Assembly (NCBI GenBank): GCA_020058465.1
Contig: JAGVDZ010000091.1
Coordinates: 1-7,142 of the forward strand
Source: Parachlamydiales bacterium
Lineage (GTDB): Bacteria > Chlamydiota > Chlamydiia > Chlamydiales > SM23-39
Reading direction: 5' to 3'
Length of the DNA: 7,142 nucleotides
Every line of letters starts with the position of its first letter. Within the stretch, counting starts at the first letter, position 1. The notes under the pieces were generated by a model, which saw nothing but the letters and a program-made list of their open reading frames with translations, searched no databases and was not told where the DNA came from. Positions 1 to 6,357 of the stretch are shown here, one piece after another. A program made the translations under genes and the position numbers.

Positions 1-9
1 CTCATAGAG

Positions 10-1734
10 CTACATTCTTGGCACAGTTTTCAAACCAAGAAGATCGAGCCCTCTTTGTAATACTTGGCTTGTCAATTGGCAAAGAAGAAGTCGATTGGCC
101 TCTTCTTTAGAGCCGTGAACGCGACAGTCCTTGAAAAATTGATGAAAGCCTTCTGCTAAGTGATACAAGTAGTCGGCAAGCTTATGAGGCAATAGATCCT
201 CAGCCAGCTGGACCACAACATCTCCAAATCGGAGAAGTAAAAACGCCAGAGTCTCTTCACTGGGATGGGTCAAATGAAAGGCTTTAGCGTCGGTTTGTAG
301 AGGTTGTGTCGCTTTGTCTAGAATGCTTTTTGTGCGTACATAGGCGTAAAGAAGAAACGCGGCTGTATTTCCTTCGAATTGGAGCATCCTATCGTAGCTA
401 AAAAGATAGTCCTTTGTTCTTGAGGAGGCGAGATCAGCATACTTAATAGCATTGACGCCAAGTGTTTGAGCAAGCTTTGAAAGCTCCTCTTGAGGCCAAT
501 CCGCTGAGCCCCGTTGTTGGAGGATGTCTAAGGCTTTGGCGACAGCCCCGTGGATGAGATCGATCAACCGTTCTGTCTCTCCCGATCTCGTTTTGAACTT
601 TTTGCCGTCAGGTCCGAGGACAAGGCCAAAGGGAACATGATCGACTCTTGTGATGTTAGGTTGAAGCCAGCCTGCTTGAATGCCGATGGCAAACACCATC
701 TGAAAGTGAAGAGATTGCCCTATATCCGTGACGATGATAATGCGATCGGCCTTTTCAACGCGGAGTCTGTGATAGAGGGTGGCTAATTCCGTCGTGTCAT
801 AGTTGTAGCCACCGTCGGACTTTTGAATGATTGTAGGTAAAGGTTTCTGATCCCGTCCTTTGAATTCTTCCAGGAAGACACATTTGGCCCCCTCGGAGAG
901 GGTAACAAGACCTTTATCTTCGAGTTCTTGAACGATTTGTGGTAGGTATGAATTATAGAAAGATTCTCCCCTTTCTTGGATGTCGATGTGGAGGAGGTCA
1001 TAAATTTCTTGGAAGCCTTGCCTTGAGATGTTGCAGATGTGTGTCCAGATACGTAAAGCGTTAGCTTCTCCAGACTGGAGGTGCACAACTCTTTGTTTCG
1101 CTTGTTGTTTGAAATCAGGGTTGTGATCAAACTCCTCTTTGGCTGCTCGATACCATGTCATGAGCTCACTTAGTTCCGTTGTGCTACTCACGGCGATATG
1201 GTGCTTTTCGATATAGGCGATCAACATACCAAACTGTGTGCCCCAATCTCCAATATGGTTGAGTCGAACAATCGTGTGACCTAAAGCTTGGAGCGTTCTG
1301 GCAAGGCAATCGCCGATGATGGTCGAACGGAGGTGTCCTACGTGGAGCTCTTTGGCAACGTTGGGGCTGGAGAATTCGACAATCACTTTTTGGGGGTGCT
1401 GAGTTGTGGGAATACCGAGGTGAGGATCGAGGTGTTGTTCGAAAAGGGCCTTTGCCAAAAACGCAGAAGATAGCGTCAGGTTGATGAAGCCTGGACCGGC
1501 AATGGCCACATTCGCAAAGGGGCTTGTGGGTGAGATGTTTTGGACGAGGAGCTCGGCTACTTCCCTGGGAGGTAGTTGGAGTTGCTTGCCTAAGCGAAGG
1601 GCGCTATTGCATTGGTAGTGTCCAAATTCGGGGGGAGCTAGGGCCACATCGGCGGACTGAGAGGAGGGGCCCCCTGGATAAGCTCGCTGAAGAGCTTCGT
1701 CGAGAAAACCTCCAACGAGAGAGTCTAGGGTCAT
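10..1734 (-). CDS. argS: Arginyl-tRNA synthetase (class I)
   Basis: Cytoplasmic ArgRS of 574 residues, which charges tRNA-Arg with arginine using ATP. The N-terminal tRNA D-loop-recognition domain spans about residues 1-100. The Rossmann catalytic core carries the class I HIGH motif as HVGH (131-134), the conserved IGDWGTQFG (161-169), and the KMSKS-equivalent loop as FKTRSG (380-385), the divergent form usual for ArgRS. The C-terminal DALR anticodon-binding domain starts around 430 and shows the GNTAAFLLYAYVR block (456-468). The protein ends in RM, as many ArgRS do, so it looks complete and is of normal length. The ATG lies inside the stop of the upstream dehydrogenase gene (ATGA overlap) and has no clear Shine-Dalgarno of its own, so translational coupling is likely. 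Pairing with an amino-acid dehydrogenase is unusual; I infer only co-transcription, not a shared function. Confidence 0.98.
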   Translation of the reverse strand: MTLDSLVGGFLDEALQRAYPGGPSSQSADVALAPPEFGHYQCNSALRLGKQLQLPPREVAELLVQNISPTSPFANVAIAGPGFINLTLSSAFLAKALFEQHLDPHLGIPTTQHPQKVIVEFSSPNVAKELHVGHLRSTIIGDCLARTLQALGHTIVRLNHIGDWGTQFGMLIAYIEKHHIAVSSTTELSELMTWYRAAKEEFDHNPDFKQQAKQRVVHLQSGEANALRIWTHICNISRQGFQEIYDLLHIDIQERGESFYNSYLPQIVQELEDKGLVTLSEGAKCVFLEEFKGRDQKPLPTIIQKSDGGYNYDTTELATLYHRLRVEKADRIIIVTDIGQSLHFQMVFAIGIQAGWLQPNITRVDHVPFGLVLGPDGKKFKTRSGETERLIDLIHGAVAKALDILQQRGSADWPQEELSKLAQTLGVNAIKYADLASSRTKDYLFSYDRMLQFEGNTAAFLLYAYVRTKSILDKATQPLQTDAKAFHLTHPSEETLAFLLLRFGDVVVQLAEDLLPHKLADYLYHLAEGFHQFFKDCRVHGSKEEANRLLLCQLTSQVLQRGLDLLGLKTVPRM

Positions 1735-2855
1735 AGGGCTTGAAGAATGTGACTATGATGAAATACGAGAGGGGCTGTTCTTTTGCCGATACTGTAGCGG
1801 ATACGATATTCAGCAAGAGCCAAAGCTGCTTGATGTGTTGATTCTCCATTTCTCTCGGCAATATCATAGATAGCCAAGAGAACATCATAGATGTGGTGGA
1901 TCTTGTAGCGAGGAAAAGAGGGGTTGTAGCCCCCTGGTTCGACCTCTGCAGCGACATTTAAGAGCCCCCCCGAGTTGATCACAAAATCAGGAGCATAGAG
2001 AATCCCCCGATCTCGAAGGGCATCAGCATGCCTATCTCGGTGTAGCTGATTATTAGCCGCCCCAGCAATAGCTCGACAGCGGAGTTGGGGGATTGTCTCA
2101 TCGTTGAGGATAGCTCCCAAGGCGCAGGGGGCAAAGATCTCACATTCAGCTTTAAGGATATGGTCGGGAGAGACAATCTCAGCGTCGTAGCGCTTGGCCA
2201 AAAGATGAATCTTGGCCTTATCCACATCGGCAACGATCAGCTTGGCCCCTTCCCAGAAAAGCTTTTCTGCAAGAGAAGAGCCCACACTACCGAGTCCTTG
2301 AATGGCAATCCGTTTCCCTTCTAGATTCGAAGAGCCATAAAGGCGCTTTGCGACTGATTGAATGCCTCGAAAAACACCCCACGCAGTGAAGGGGCTTGGA
2401 TTTCCACTACTTTGTGCGTGATCTAACCCAACTACATAGCGAGTTTCTTGAACGATGTGAGCGAGATCTTCCGTTGTGCAACCCGAATCTTCCGCGCAGA
2501 TATACTGACCTTTCAACGATTCTACGGCACGGCCAAAGGCACGTAAGAGGGAAGGGGTTTTATCCAATCGAGGATCGGCGATGATCACACTTTTACCCCC
2601 GCCAAAGCCCACCTCCGCCACGGCCGATTTGTGGGTCATGCCTCTAGCCAGGCGCAAGACGTCTTCTAGGGCCTCTTTCTCTGAGCCATAAGGATAAATA
2701 CGAGTTCCTCCCAGAGCTGTGCCGAGGGAGGTGTCGTGGATAGCGATAAAAGCGTTGAGGCCAGATGCCGGGTCGGTAAAGTGATAAACTTTTTCATAGC
2801 CCTTAACGATGATTTCTTGGCAGCAAAGGGTGTCTTGAATCGTCGTAGAGGACAT
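1731..2855 (-). CDS. ldh: Leucine-type (Glu/Leu/Phe/Val family) dehydrogenase
   Basis: A 374-residue NAD-dependent amino-acid dehydrogenase, expected to deaminate branched-chain amino acids (leucine, valine) reversibly to 2-oxoacids in the cytoplasm. The substrate domain has TALGGTR (46-52), MTHKSA with Lys76, GGGKS with the catalytic Lys88, and AEDSG with Asp123. The dinucleotide fold has GLGSVG (187-192), followed by the acidic Asp210 in VADVD, which favours NAD over NADP. PDFVINSGGLLN (289-300) is typical of the Leu/Phe/Val branch. The start at 2855 gives a family-like length and has AAGGGAG seven bases upstream. An in-frame ATG at 2948 would add 31 residues with no family resemblance, but it also has an AAAGG nearby, so the start is not settled. 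Substrate choice between Leu, Val and Phe cannot be fixed from sequence alone. The gene leads into argS by a four-base overlap. Confidence 0.93.
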   Translation of the reverse strand: MSSTTIQDTLCCQEIIVKGYEKVYHFTDPASGLNAFIAIHDTSLGTALGGTRIYPYGSEKEALEDVLRLARGMTHKSAVAEVGFGGGKSVIIADPRLDKTPSLLRAFGRAVESLKGQYICAEDSGCTTEDLAHIVQETRYVVGLDHAQSSGNPSPFTAWGVFRGIQSVAKRLYGSSNLEGKRIAIQGLGSVGSSLAEKLFWEGAKLIVADVDKAKIHLLAKRYDAEIVSPDHILKAECEIFAPCALGAILNDETIPQLRCRAIAGAANNQLHRDRHADALRDRGILYAPDFVINSGGLLNVAAEVEPGGYNPSFPRYKIHHIYDVLLAIYDIAERNGESTHQAALALAEYRIRYSIGKRTAPLVFHHSHILQAL

Positions 2856-2862
2856 GGGGAAG

Positions 2863-2869
2863 CTCCCTT
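2863..2869 (-). promoter_or_regulatory. Shine-Dalgarno site supporting the dehydrogenase start at 2855
   Basis: The minus strand reads AAGGGAG followed by seven bases and ATG at 2855. A second purine run, GGAGG, lies at 2876-2880. The strength and spacing make this the better start, although the upstream ATG at 2948 also has AAAGG four bases before it. Confidence 0.6.
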
Positions 2870-2969
2870 CTAAGGCCTCCCGGATTGGGGTGGGGGAGGT
2901 CTTTAAATTTTTCAAGAAAGGGTAGCAAAAAGTCGAGAAGTTGTCCATATGGCCTTTGCCAACAGAACC

Positions 2970-2998
2970 GATACATTAAAATTTTGTATATCTGACAA
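2970..2998 (-). promoter_or_regulatory. Candidate sigma-70-type promoter for dehydrogenase-argS
   Basis: The minus strand has TTGTCA (2998-2993, five of six matches to TTGACA), then a very AT-rich 17-base spacer and TGTATC (2975-2970, only three of six to TATAAT). The predicted start near 2963 would give a leader of about 108 bases to the ATG at 2855, or about 15 to the ATG at 2948. The weak -10 keeps this tentative; it is an inference from consensus only. Confidence 0.3.
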
Positions 2999-3016
2999 GT
3001 TTGGTATGAAGCCCCC

Positions 3017-3040
3017 GTGCTAGTCCAGGTTCTACTGCAC
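3017..3040 (+). other. Small hairpin in the divergent intergenic region
   Basis: GTGC (3017-3020) pairs with GCAC (3037-3040), and AGT (3022-3024) pairs with ACT (3034-3036). This leaves one bulged T and a nine-base loop. A short T-run (3047-3051) follows six bases later, but the stem is too weak and the gap too long to call an intrinsic terminator. Its role is unknown. Confidence 0.35.
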
Positions 3041-3128
3041 AGTCGATTTTTATTGGTGGAATTGTAATACCCAACATCAGTGCTGTAGAGGCAACGACCC
3101 TTTTGTGTCTAGATCTAATTGTTTCAAT

Positions 3129-3137
3129 TGGTATATA
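3129..3137 (+). promoter_or_regulatory. Candidate extended -10 promoter for the DUF2709-like/tsaE unit
   Basis: TG (3129-3130), one base, then TATATA (3132-3137) form an extended -10 element. There is no convincing -35 at 16-18 bases upstream. Transcription would start near 3144, giving a leader of roughly 59 bases. That would exclude the upstream in-frame ATG at 3119 and place the G-rich motif inside the leader. Consensus-based inference only. Confidence 0.3.
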
Positions 3138-3159
3138 GTGCCCCGTCTACAGGCTCAGT

Positions 3160-3182
3160 GGGGAAGATGGGCTTCGGGTGGG
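3160..3182 (+). promoter_or_regulatory. Canonical G-quadruplex motif in the mRNA leader
   Basis: Four G-runs lie on the coding strand: GGGG (3160-3163), GGG (3169-3171), GGG (3176-3178) and GGG (3180-3182), with loops of 5, 4 and 1 bases. This meets the strict G3+ with 1-7 base loop pattern. The motif ends 11 bases before the GAGGAGG Shine-Dalgarno (3194-3200). An alternative stem pairs CCCGTC (3142-3147) with GATGGG (3166-3171), six pairs including one G-U, and would occupy the second G-run. The motif is seen directly; folding and regulation are inferred. Confidence 0.5.
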
Positions 3183-3193
3183 TTCTTTTGTTT

Positions 3194-3200
3194 GAGGAGG
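3194..3200 (+). promoter_or_regulatory. Shine-Dalgarno site deciding the start at 3203
   Basis: GAGGAGG ends two bases before ATG 3203; its first GAGG half gives a more usual five-base spacing. No comparable site precedes the alternative in-frame ATG at 3119. This is the strongest ribosome-binding site in the window. Confidence 0.7.
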
Positions 3201-3202
3201 TT

Positions 3203-3922
3203 ATGACCGCAGCTTTACGCATTACATCGGAACAAAGAAGTGTGCTTTTGAACTTTTTGAAAAAGAATCGAAGCGTCGATCTGATTACAGCTTACCTCGT
3301 GTTTATGGAAAGCTCGCACAAAGTCAAGCCTGTGCTGTTCCCTAAGGAAAAAACAATCTATCAGAGTGTGGATTCTTTGATTTCTAAATTGGAGTCAGAA
3401 GGAGGACTTTGGCGAGAGGCGGAGATCACAATTCGATTTGGACAAGAGAGTGTCAACGATGCGACTAAAAAAATTTACATCTGTCCTTTTACGGGGAAAG
3501 TATTTGGTGACAATACACATCCGAATCCTCAAGACGCTATCTACGACTGGGTGGCCAAGTGTCCAGAAAATCATGAGAGGGTAGGGGGTCTTCCCGTTAA
3601 GCGTTTTTTAGTCTCAGAAGATCCAGATGTAATTCGTAATTACATCCAGGAGAGGAAAAGTTCTGTGAAGAAGAAGGTGTTTTCGTCGGCCATTACAGGA
3701 AAACTATTCAATACAAAAGCAGCTGTCATCGAAGATTTTAAAAAAAATCATATCAAGGCCATCGCTTTTTCTGAGGTGACGAATCAAAATCGCTATCAAA
3801 TCGAAGAGTCGTTTCTTGAGTTTATTCAAAAACACCTCCATGAGGATCGTCTTGCGCAATTTGTGGAGGCTCTTTCTGAGTATCCCGAGTTTACCTTATT
3901 TGTCGAGAAGTGGGTGGAATAG
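3203..3922 (+). CDS. Conserved chlamydial protein of unknown function (DUF2709-like)
   Basis: A soluble-looking 239-residue protein with no signal peptide or membrane segment. From memory it resembles the DUF2709 family, known to me only from chlamydiae (cf. CT538); no function is established that I can name. The N-terminal third (about 1-75) looks helical and charged. The middle carries IYICPFTGKVF (91-101) and, some 68 residues later, SSAITGKLF (161-169), so a TGK(V/L)F turn is repeated and may mark two related subdomains. Cys94 and Cys120 are the only cysteines, too few for a zinc site within one chain. The C-terminus (about 196-239) looks helical. The start at 3203 is chosen over an in-frame ATG at 3119 because of GAGGAGG just upstream. 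The gene ends three bases before tsaE, so the two are surely co-transcribed. It looks more AT-rich than its neighbours and holds an A8 tract at 3740-3747. Confidence 0.8.
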   Translation: MTAALRITSEQRSVLLNFLKKNRSVDLITAYLVFMESSHKVKPVLFPKEKTIYQSVDSLISKLESEGGLWREAEITIRFGQESVNDATKKIYICPFTGKVFGDNTHPNPQDAIYDWVAKCPENHERVGGLPVKRFLVSEDPDVIRNYIQERKSSVKKKVFSSAITGKLFNTKAAVIEDFKKNHIKAIAFSEVTNQNRYQIEESFLEFIQKHLHEDRLAQFVEALSEYPEFTLFVEKWVE

Positions 3923-3925
3923 AGA

Positions 3926-4369
3926 GTGGGTCCGTTCCTTTCTTCCGAAGCGCTCCAGGATTATGCGGCCACTTTAGCCGCCTCTTGGAAGGGGGGCCAG
4001 GTGGTGGCTTTGCTTGGTGATTTGGGTGTTGGGAAAACGACCTTTGTCAAGGGGGTGGCTAAAGCTCTCGATATCGTGGACCCTGTGGTGAGTCCTACCT
4101 ATGTCTATTTGCAGACGTACGAGGGATCGAGACTGGATCTTTATCATTTTGATCTCTATCGACTCCGTTCTTTTCAGGACCTCTCTCTCATCGGGTTTGA
4201 AGAATATCTCGATCGGGGGGGGATCTGTATTATCGAGTGGCCCCATCTTGCAACCTCGATTCTCCCTTCGACCACACTCGTGTTTGCGCTGACGATGCGT
4301 GCTGATGCTTCCAGATTTCTCGATCAGCTCGATTTGGATGAGGTGGCAATCTCTCAACGTTCAATATGA
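3926..4369 (+). CDS. tsaE: tRNA t6A37 biosynthesis ATPase TsaE (YjeE)
   Basis: A cytoplasmic P-loop ATPase of 147 residues. It works with TsaB, TsaC and TsaD to make N6-threonylcarbamoyladenosine at position 37 of ANN-decoding tRNAs. It shows the Walker A GDLGVGKT (31-38), the family SPTY switch motif (56-59), the highly conserved YHFDLYRL (73-80) and the Walker B-like IIEWP (102-106). Length and motif order match the family, so the gene is intact. The start is GTG at 3926, three bases after the upstream stop, with only a weak purine-rich stretch (GGTGGAATAGA) as ribosome-binding site; coupling to the upstream gene is likely. Its last 16 bases overlap the convergent end of nth, with no terminator between. 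The partners tsaB, tsaC and tsaD are not in this window. Confidence 0.96.
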   Translation: MGPFLSSEALQDYAATLAASWKGGQVVALLGDLGVGKTTFVKGVAKALDIVDPVVSPTYVYLQTYEGSRLDLYHFDLYRLRSFQDLSLIGFEEYLDRGGICIIEWPHLATSILPSTTLVFALTMRADASRFLDQLDLDEVAISQRSI

Positions 4370-4965
4370 CAACACATAGGGCAGTGGGCAGGGTTGTGTG
4401 GGGCGGCTTTACAGTACTTCCGAGCAAAGAGAAGAATTTGTAAATGGAGTCGACGCCACCCATGCTGAGGGAATATTTTTTTTAAATCCGATTCTACTCG
4501 AAAGACAGTGGTCCCTTGAGAAAGACCCCATCTTCTCGCCGCTCGATAGATGTGGGTATCGACAGGGAACGTGGGGATGCCGAACGCTTCAGCAAGAATG
4601 ACAGATGCTGTCTTGTGACCTATTCCAGGGAGCTTTTCAAGCTCGGCGAGAATTTGGGGGACTTTTCCTTGGTGGTGTACAATGAGATCGTTGGATAGTC
4701 GGTAGATCGATTGCGCCTTGAATTGACTCAAACCGCAAGGGCGTATGATGCTTTGAATCGTGGTCACATCAAGCTGCGACATTTGTTCGGGTGTCTCTGC
4801 GAGAGCAAAAAGATGAGGTGTCACTAGGTTAACTCTTTCATCTTGGCAACGGGCTGAGAGAAGGACAGCGATGAGTAGACGGTAAGGGGTATGGGTGTGG
4901 TCTAAAGGGATCTTTGGAGATGGAATGTAGGTATCGAGAATAGAAATGACAAGCTCTTGATTCAT
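4354..4965 (-). CDS. nth: Endonuclease III (DNA glycosylase/AP lyase)
   Basis: A 203-residue base-excision repair enzyme that removes oxidised pyrimidines and cleaves abasic sites. The helix-hairpin-helix LPGIGHKTA (112-120) holds the catalytic Lys118, and FPVDTHIYR (133-141) holds the catalytic Asp136, matching E. coli Lys120 and Asp138. The C-terminal iron-sulfur region is atypical. Cysteines fall at 185, 195, 198 and 199 (C-X9-C-X2-C-C) rather than C-X6-C-X2-C-X5-C, and the UGA stop occupies exactly the X5 position of the expected last cysteine. The cluster may be altered or absent, or Cys199 may serve as a ligand. The start at 4965 overlaps the mnmE stop as ATGA; the open frame upstream of it lies inside mnmE and is not used. 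No Shine-Dalgarno is visible, so coupling to mnmE is likely. Confidence 0.95.
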   Translation of the reverse strand: MNQELVISILDTYIPSPKIPLDHTHTPYRLLIAVLLSARCQDERVNLVTPHLFALAETPEQMSQLDVTTIQSIIRPCGLSQFKAQSIYRLSNDLIVHHQGKVPQILAELEKLPGIGHKTASVILAEAFGIPTFPVDTHIYRAARRWGLSQGTTVFRVESDLKKIFPQHGWRRLHLQILLFARKYCKAAPHNPAHCPMCCHIER

Positions 4966-6329
4966 TTGCCGAGACAGAATTGCTTGAAGATGGAAGAAAG
5001 GATCATTTCGGTCACGTTGACTCCTAGGATAGAAGCTAGGGCTTGAAGGCTTTCTCTCATGTCGGCTGCTAAAAGCTCGAACTCTGCGCGATGTTGCTGT
5101 AGACTTTGAAGAGCTCTTTCGCAAGGAAGGATGGCTTCTTGAAGAGCGAGAAAATGGCGCTCTTGAGTAATCCACAGTTGCTCCTTGGAGGGAGGGCCTT
5201 GTTTGAAGAGGAGGGTTTCGAGGGTCTGTCTCAGCTCATCGAGTCCTTCTCGAGTTGTGGCAGAGATAGGGACTTGGTGAGGAAATCTCGGCAGGGGACC
5301 TGGTGCTTTTTGGAGATCGACCTTATTCCAAAGGAGGATTGTTTTGTCGGGAGAAGCTCGATCAAGAAGCATGTGGTCGTCCAAAGAAAGGGGCCTTGTT
5401 GTGTCGAGAAGAAGAAAGATGAGATCTGCCTCTTCAAAGGTTGTCAAAGAGCGCTCGATACCGATCGCTTCGATAGTATCGTCGGTAGTTCGAATCCCTG
5501 CTGTGTCGATCAGACGAAAGGGGATGTCAGCTAAAATCAAAGGCTCTTCTAGGAAGTCTCTCGTTGTTCCAGGAATCGGTGTGACAATAGCCCTTTCTTT
5601 CCCAAGGAGTGTATTCATCAGAGACGATTTGCCGACATTGGGAGTTCCGATCAAAGCCATTTTGAGCCCTGCGTGGAGAGGACGACCTTCGTGGAAGGTC
5701 TCTTTCAACTTGCGCATCGCCTGCAGAGTCGTATGAAGTTGAGTCTGAAGCACCGCTTTGGTGGTCAATTCGAGCCCTTCTTCTGGAAAGTCTACGTGAG
5801 CTTCAAAAATGGCAGCCAGATCGGTGAGCTTTTCTTGAAAGGTACGAATCGTCTTGGACAGGTGACCGCTTAACTGCTGCTCTGCCATCCGGCATGCCTG
5901 AGCACTTTGCGATACAATCATCTGTTGGACTGCTTCTGCCTGAGCTAGATCAATTTTTCCATTGATAAAGGCACGAAAAGAAAACTCGCCAGGGGTGGCA
6001 GGCACCGCCCCTTCTTCAAATAGGCGTTGCAACACTCGTGTCGCGATGAGATCGCTGCCGTGACAACAAATTTCCACACTGTCTTCCCCCGTGTAGGACT
6101 TGGGGCCCTTCATGACGATCAGAAGGACTGCATCGATGGATTCATTCGAAGAACTCAAAATATGCCCATAGTGGGCTGTATGAGAAGGGTAGCTTGTGAC
6201 AGGGCCTGAAAAGAGACGCTCTGCAATGGGGAAGGCGTCGGGTCCCGACATACGGACCATGGCAATCGCACCGATCCCCGGCGGCGTGGCAATAGCGGCA
6301 ATGGTTGTATGTGAGCTCGGCTTGGTCAT
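4962..6329 (-). CDS. mnmE: tRNA uridine-5-carboxymethylaminomethyl GTPase MnmE
   Basis: A 455-residue GTPase also known as TrmE or ThdF. With MnmG it installs the cmnm5 group on wobble U34 of several tRNAs, using a folate-derived one-carbon unit. The N-terminal folate-binding domain (about 1-120) includes TPPGIGAIAMVRMSGP (15-30). A helical domain follows, with the conserved PGEFSFRAFINGKIDLAQAE (113-132). An inserted G domain has G1 GTPNVGKS (228-235), G2 TTRDF (255-259), G3 DTAG (275-278), G4 NKVD (335-338) and G5 SAT (356-358). The protein ends in FCLGK (451-455), the family C-(I/L)-G-K signature whose cysteine is needed for modification. It starts 28 bases after ruvA and has no obvious Shine-Dalgarno. 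It is followed by nth with a four-base overlap; mnmE-nth adjacency is, as I recall, also seen in Chlamydia (CT698-CT697). Confidence 0.98.
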   Translation of the reverse strand: MTKPSSHTTIAAIATPPGIGAIAMVRMSGPDAFPIAERLFSGPVTSYPSHTAHYGHILSSSNESIDAVLLIVMKGPKSYTGEDSVEICCHGSDLIATRVLQRLFEEGAVPATPGEFSFRAFINGKIDLAQAEAVQQMIVSQSAQACRMAEQQLSGHLSKTIRTFQEKLTDLAAIFEAHVDFPEEGLELTTKAVLQTQLHTTLQAMRKLKETFHEGRPLHAGLKMALIGTPNVGKSSLMNTLLGKERAIVTPIPGTTRDFLEEPLILADIPFRLIDTAGIRTTDDTIEAIGIERSLTTFEEADLIFLLLDTTRPLSLDDHMLLDRASPDKTILLWNKVDLQKAPGPLPRFPHQVPISATTREGLDELRQTLETLLFKQGPPSKEQLWITQERHFLALQEAILPCERALQSLQQHRAEFELLAADMRESLQALASILGVNVTEMILSSIFKQFCLGK

Positions 6330-6357
6330 AAAAGTAGCGGGCTCAAGTGTACTATGA

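Larger units (their letters stand above)
2856..3202. other. Divergent intergenic region with promoters and leader sequences
   Basis: This is the only gene-free stretch over 300 bases, lying between divergently transcribed genes. It must hold the control signals for the leftward dehydrogenase-argS unit and the rightward DUF2709-like/tsaE unit. The stretch 2941-3000 is AT-rich and holds a candidate minus-strand promoter. The part near 3129-3137 holds an extended -10 candidate on the plus strand. A small hairpin lies at 3017-3040 and a G-quadruplex motif at 3160-3182. I found no tRNA, SRP RNA, tmRNA or RNase P signature on either strand. About 3041-3128 remains unexplained. If the longer start forms (2948 and 3119) were correct, the region would shrink to 170 bases. 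Confidence 0.7.

Noticed and set aside
1..9. Terminator downstream of argS
   Set aside because: Only nine bases follow the argS stop within the window, too few to judge.
783..1130. 115-codon open frame on the minus strand inside argS
   Set aside because: It lies wholly inside the clear argS reading frame and has no family resemblance or ribosome-binding site.
2956..2982. Plus-strand promoter TTGCCA and TAAAAT
   Set aside because: The spacer is only 15 bases, too short for a normal sigma-70-type promoter, and it would leave a leader of over 200 bases.
2949..3023. 24-codon plus-strand open frame in the divergent region
   Set aside because: It is short, has no ribosome-binding site and shares its first bases with the opposite-strand ATG at 2948. 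There is no support for translation.
3011..3060. Possible tRNA remnant (GGTTC in plus strand, CCACCA-like end in minus strand)
   Set aside because: No acceptor, D or anticodon stem can be formed around these fragments on either strand.
4966..5175. 70-residue N-terminal extension of nth
   Set aside because: The sequence is the out-of-frame reading of mnmE, rich in Ser and Arg. The ATG at 4965 starts at the conserved Nth N-terminus and overlaps the mnmE stop in the usual ATGA manner.
5106..5736. Two plus-strand open frames (142 and 130 codons) antisense to mnmE
   Set aside because: mnmE is intact with all GTPase motifs. The antisense frames show no recognisable domain and follow from the codon composition of the real gene.
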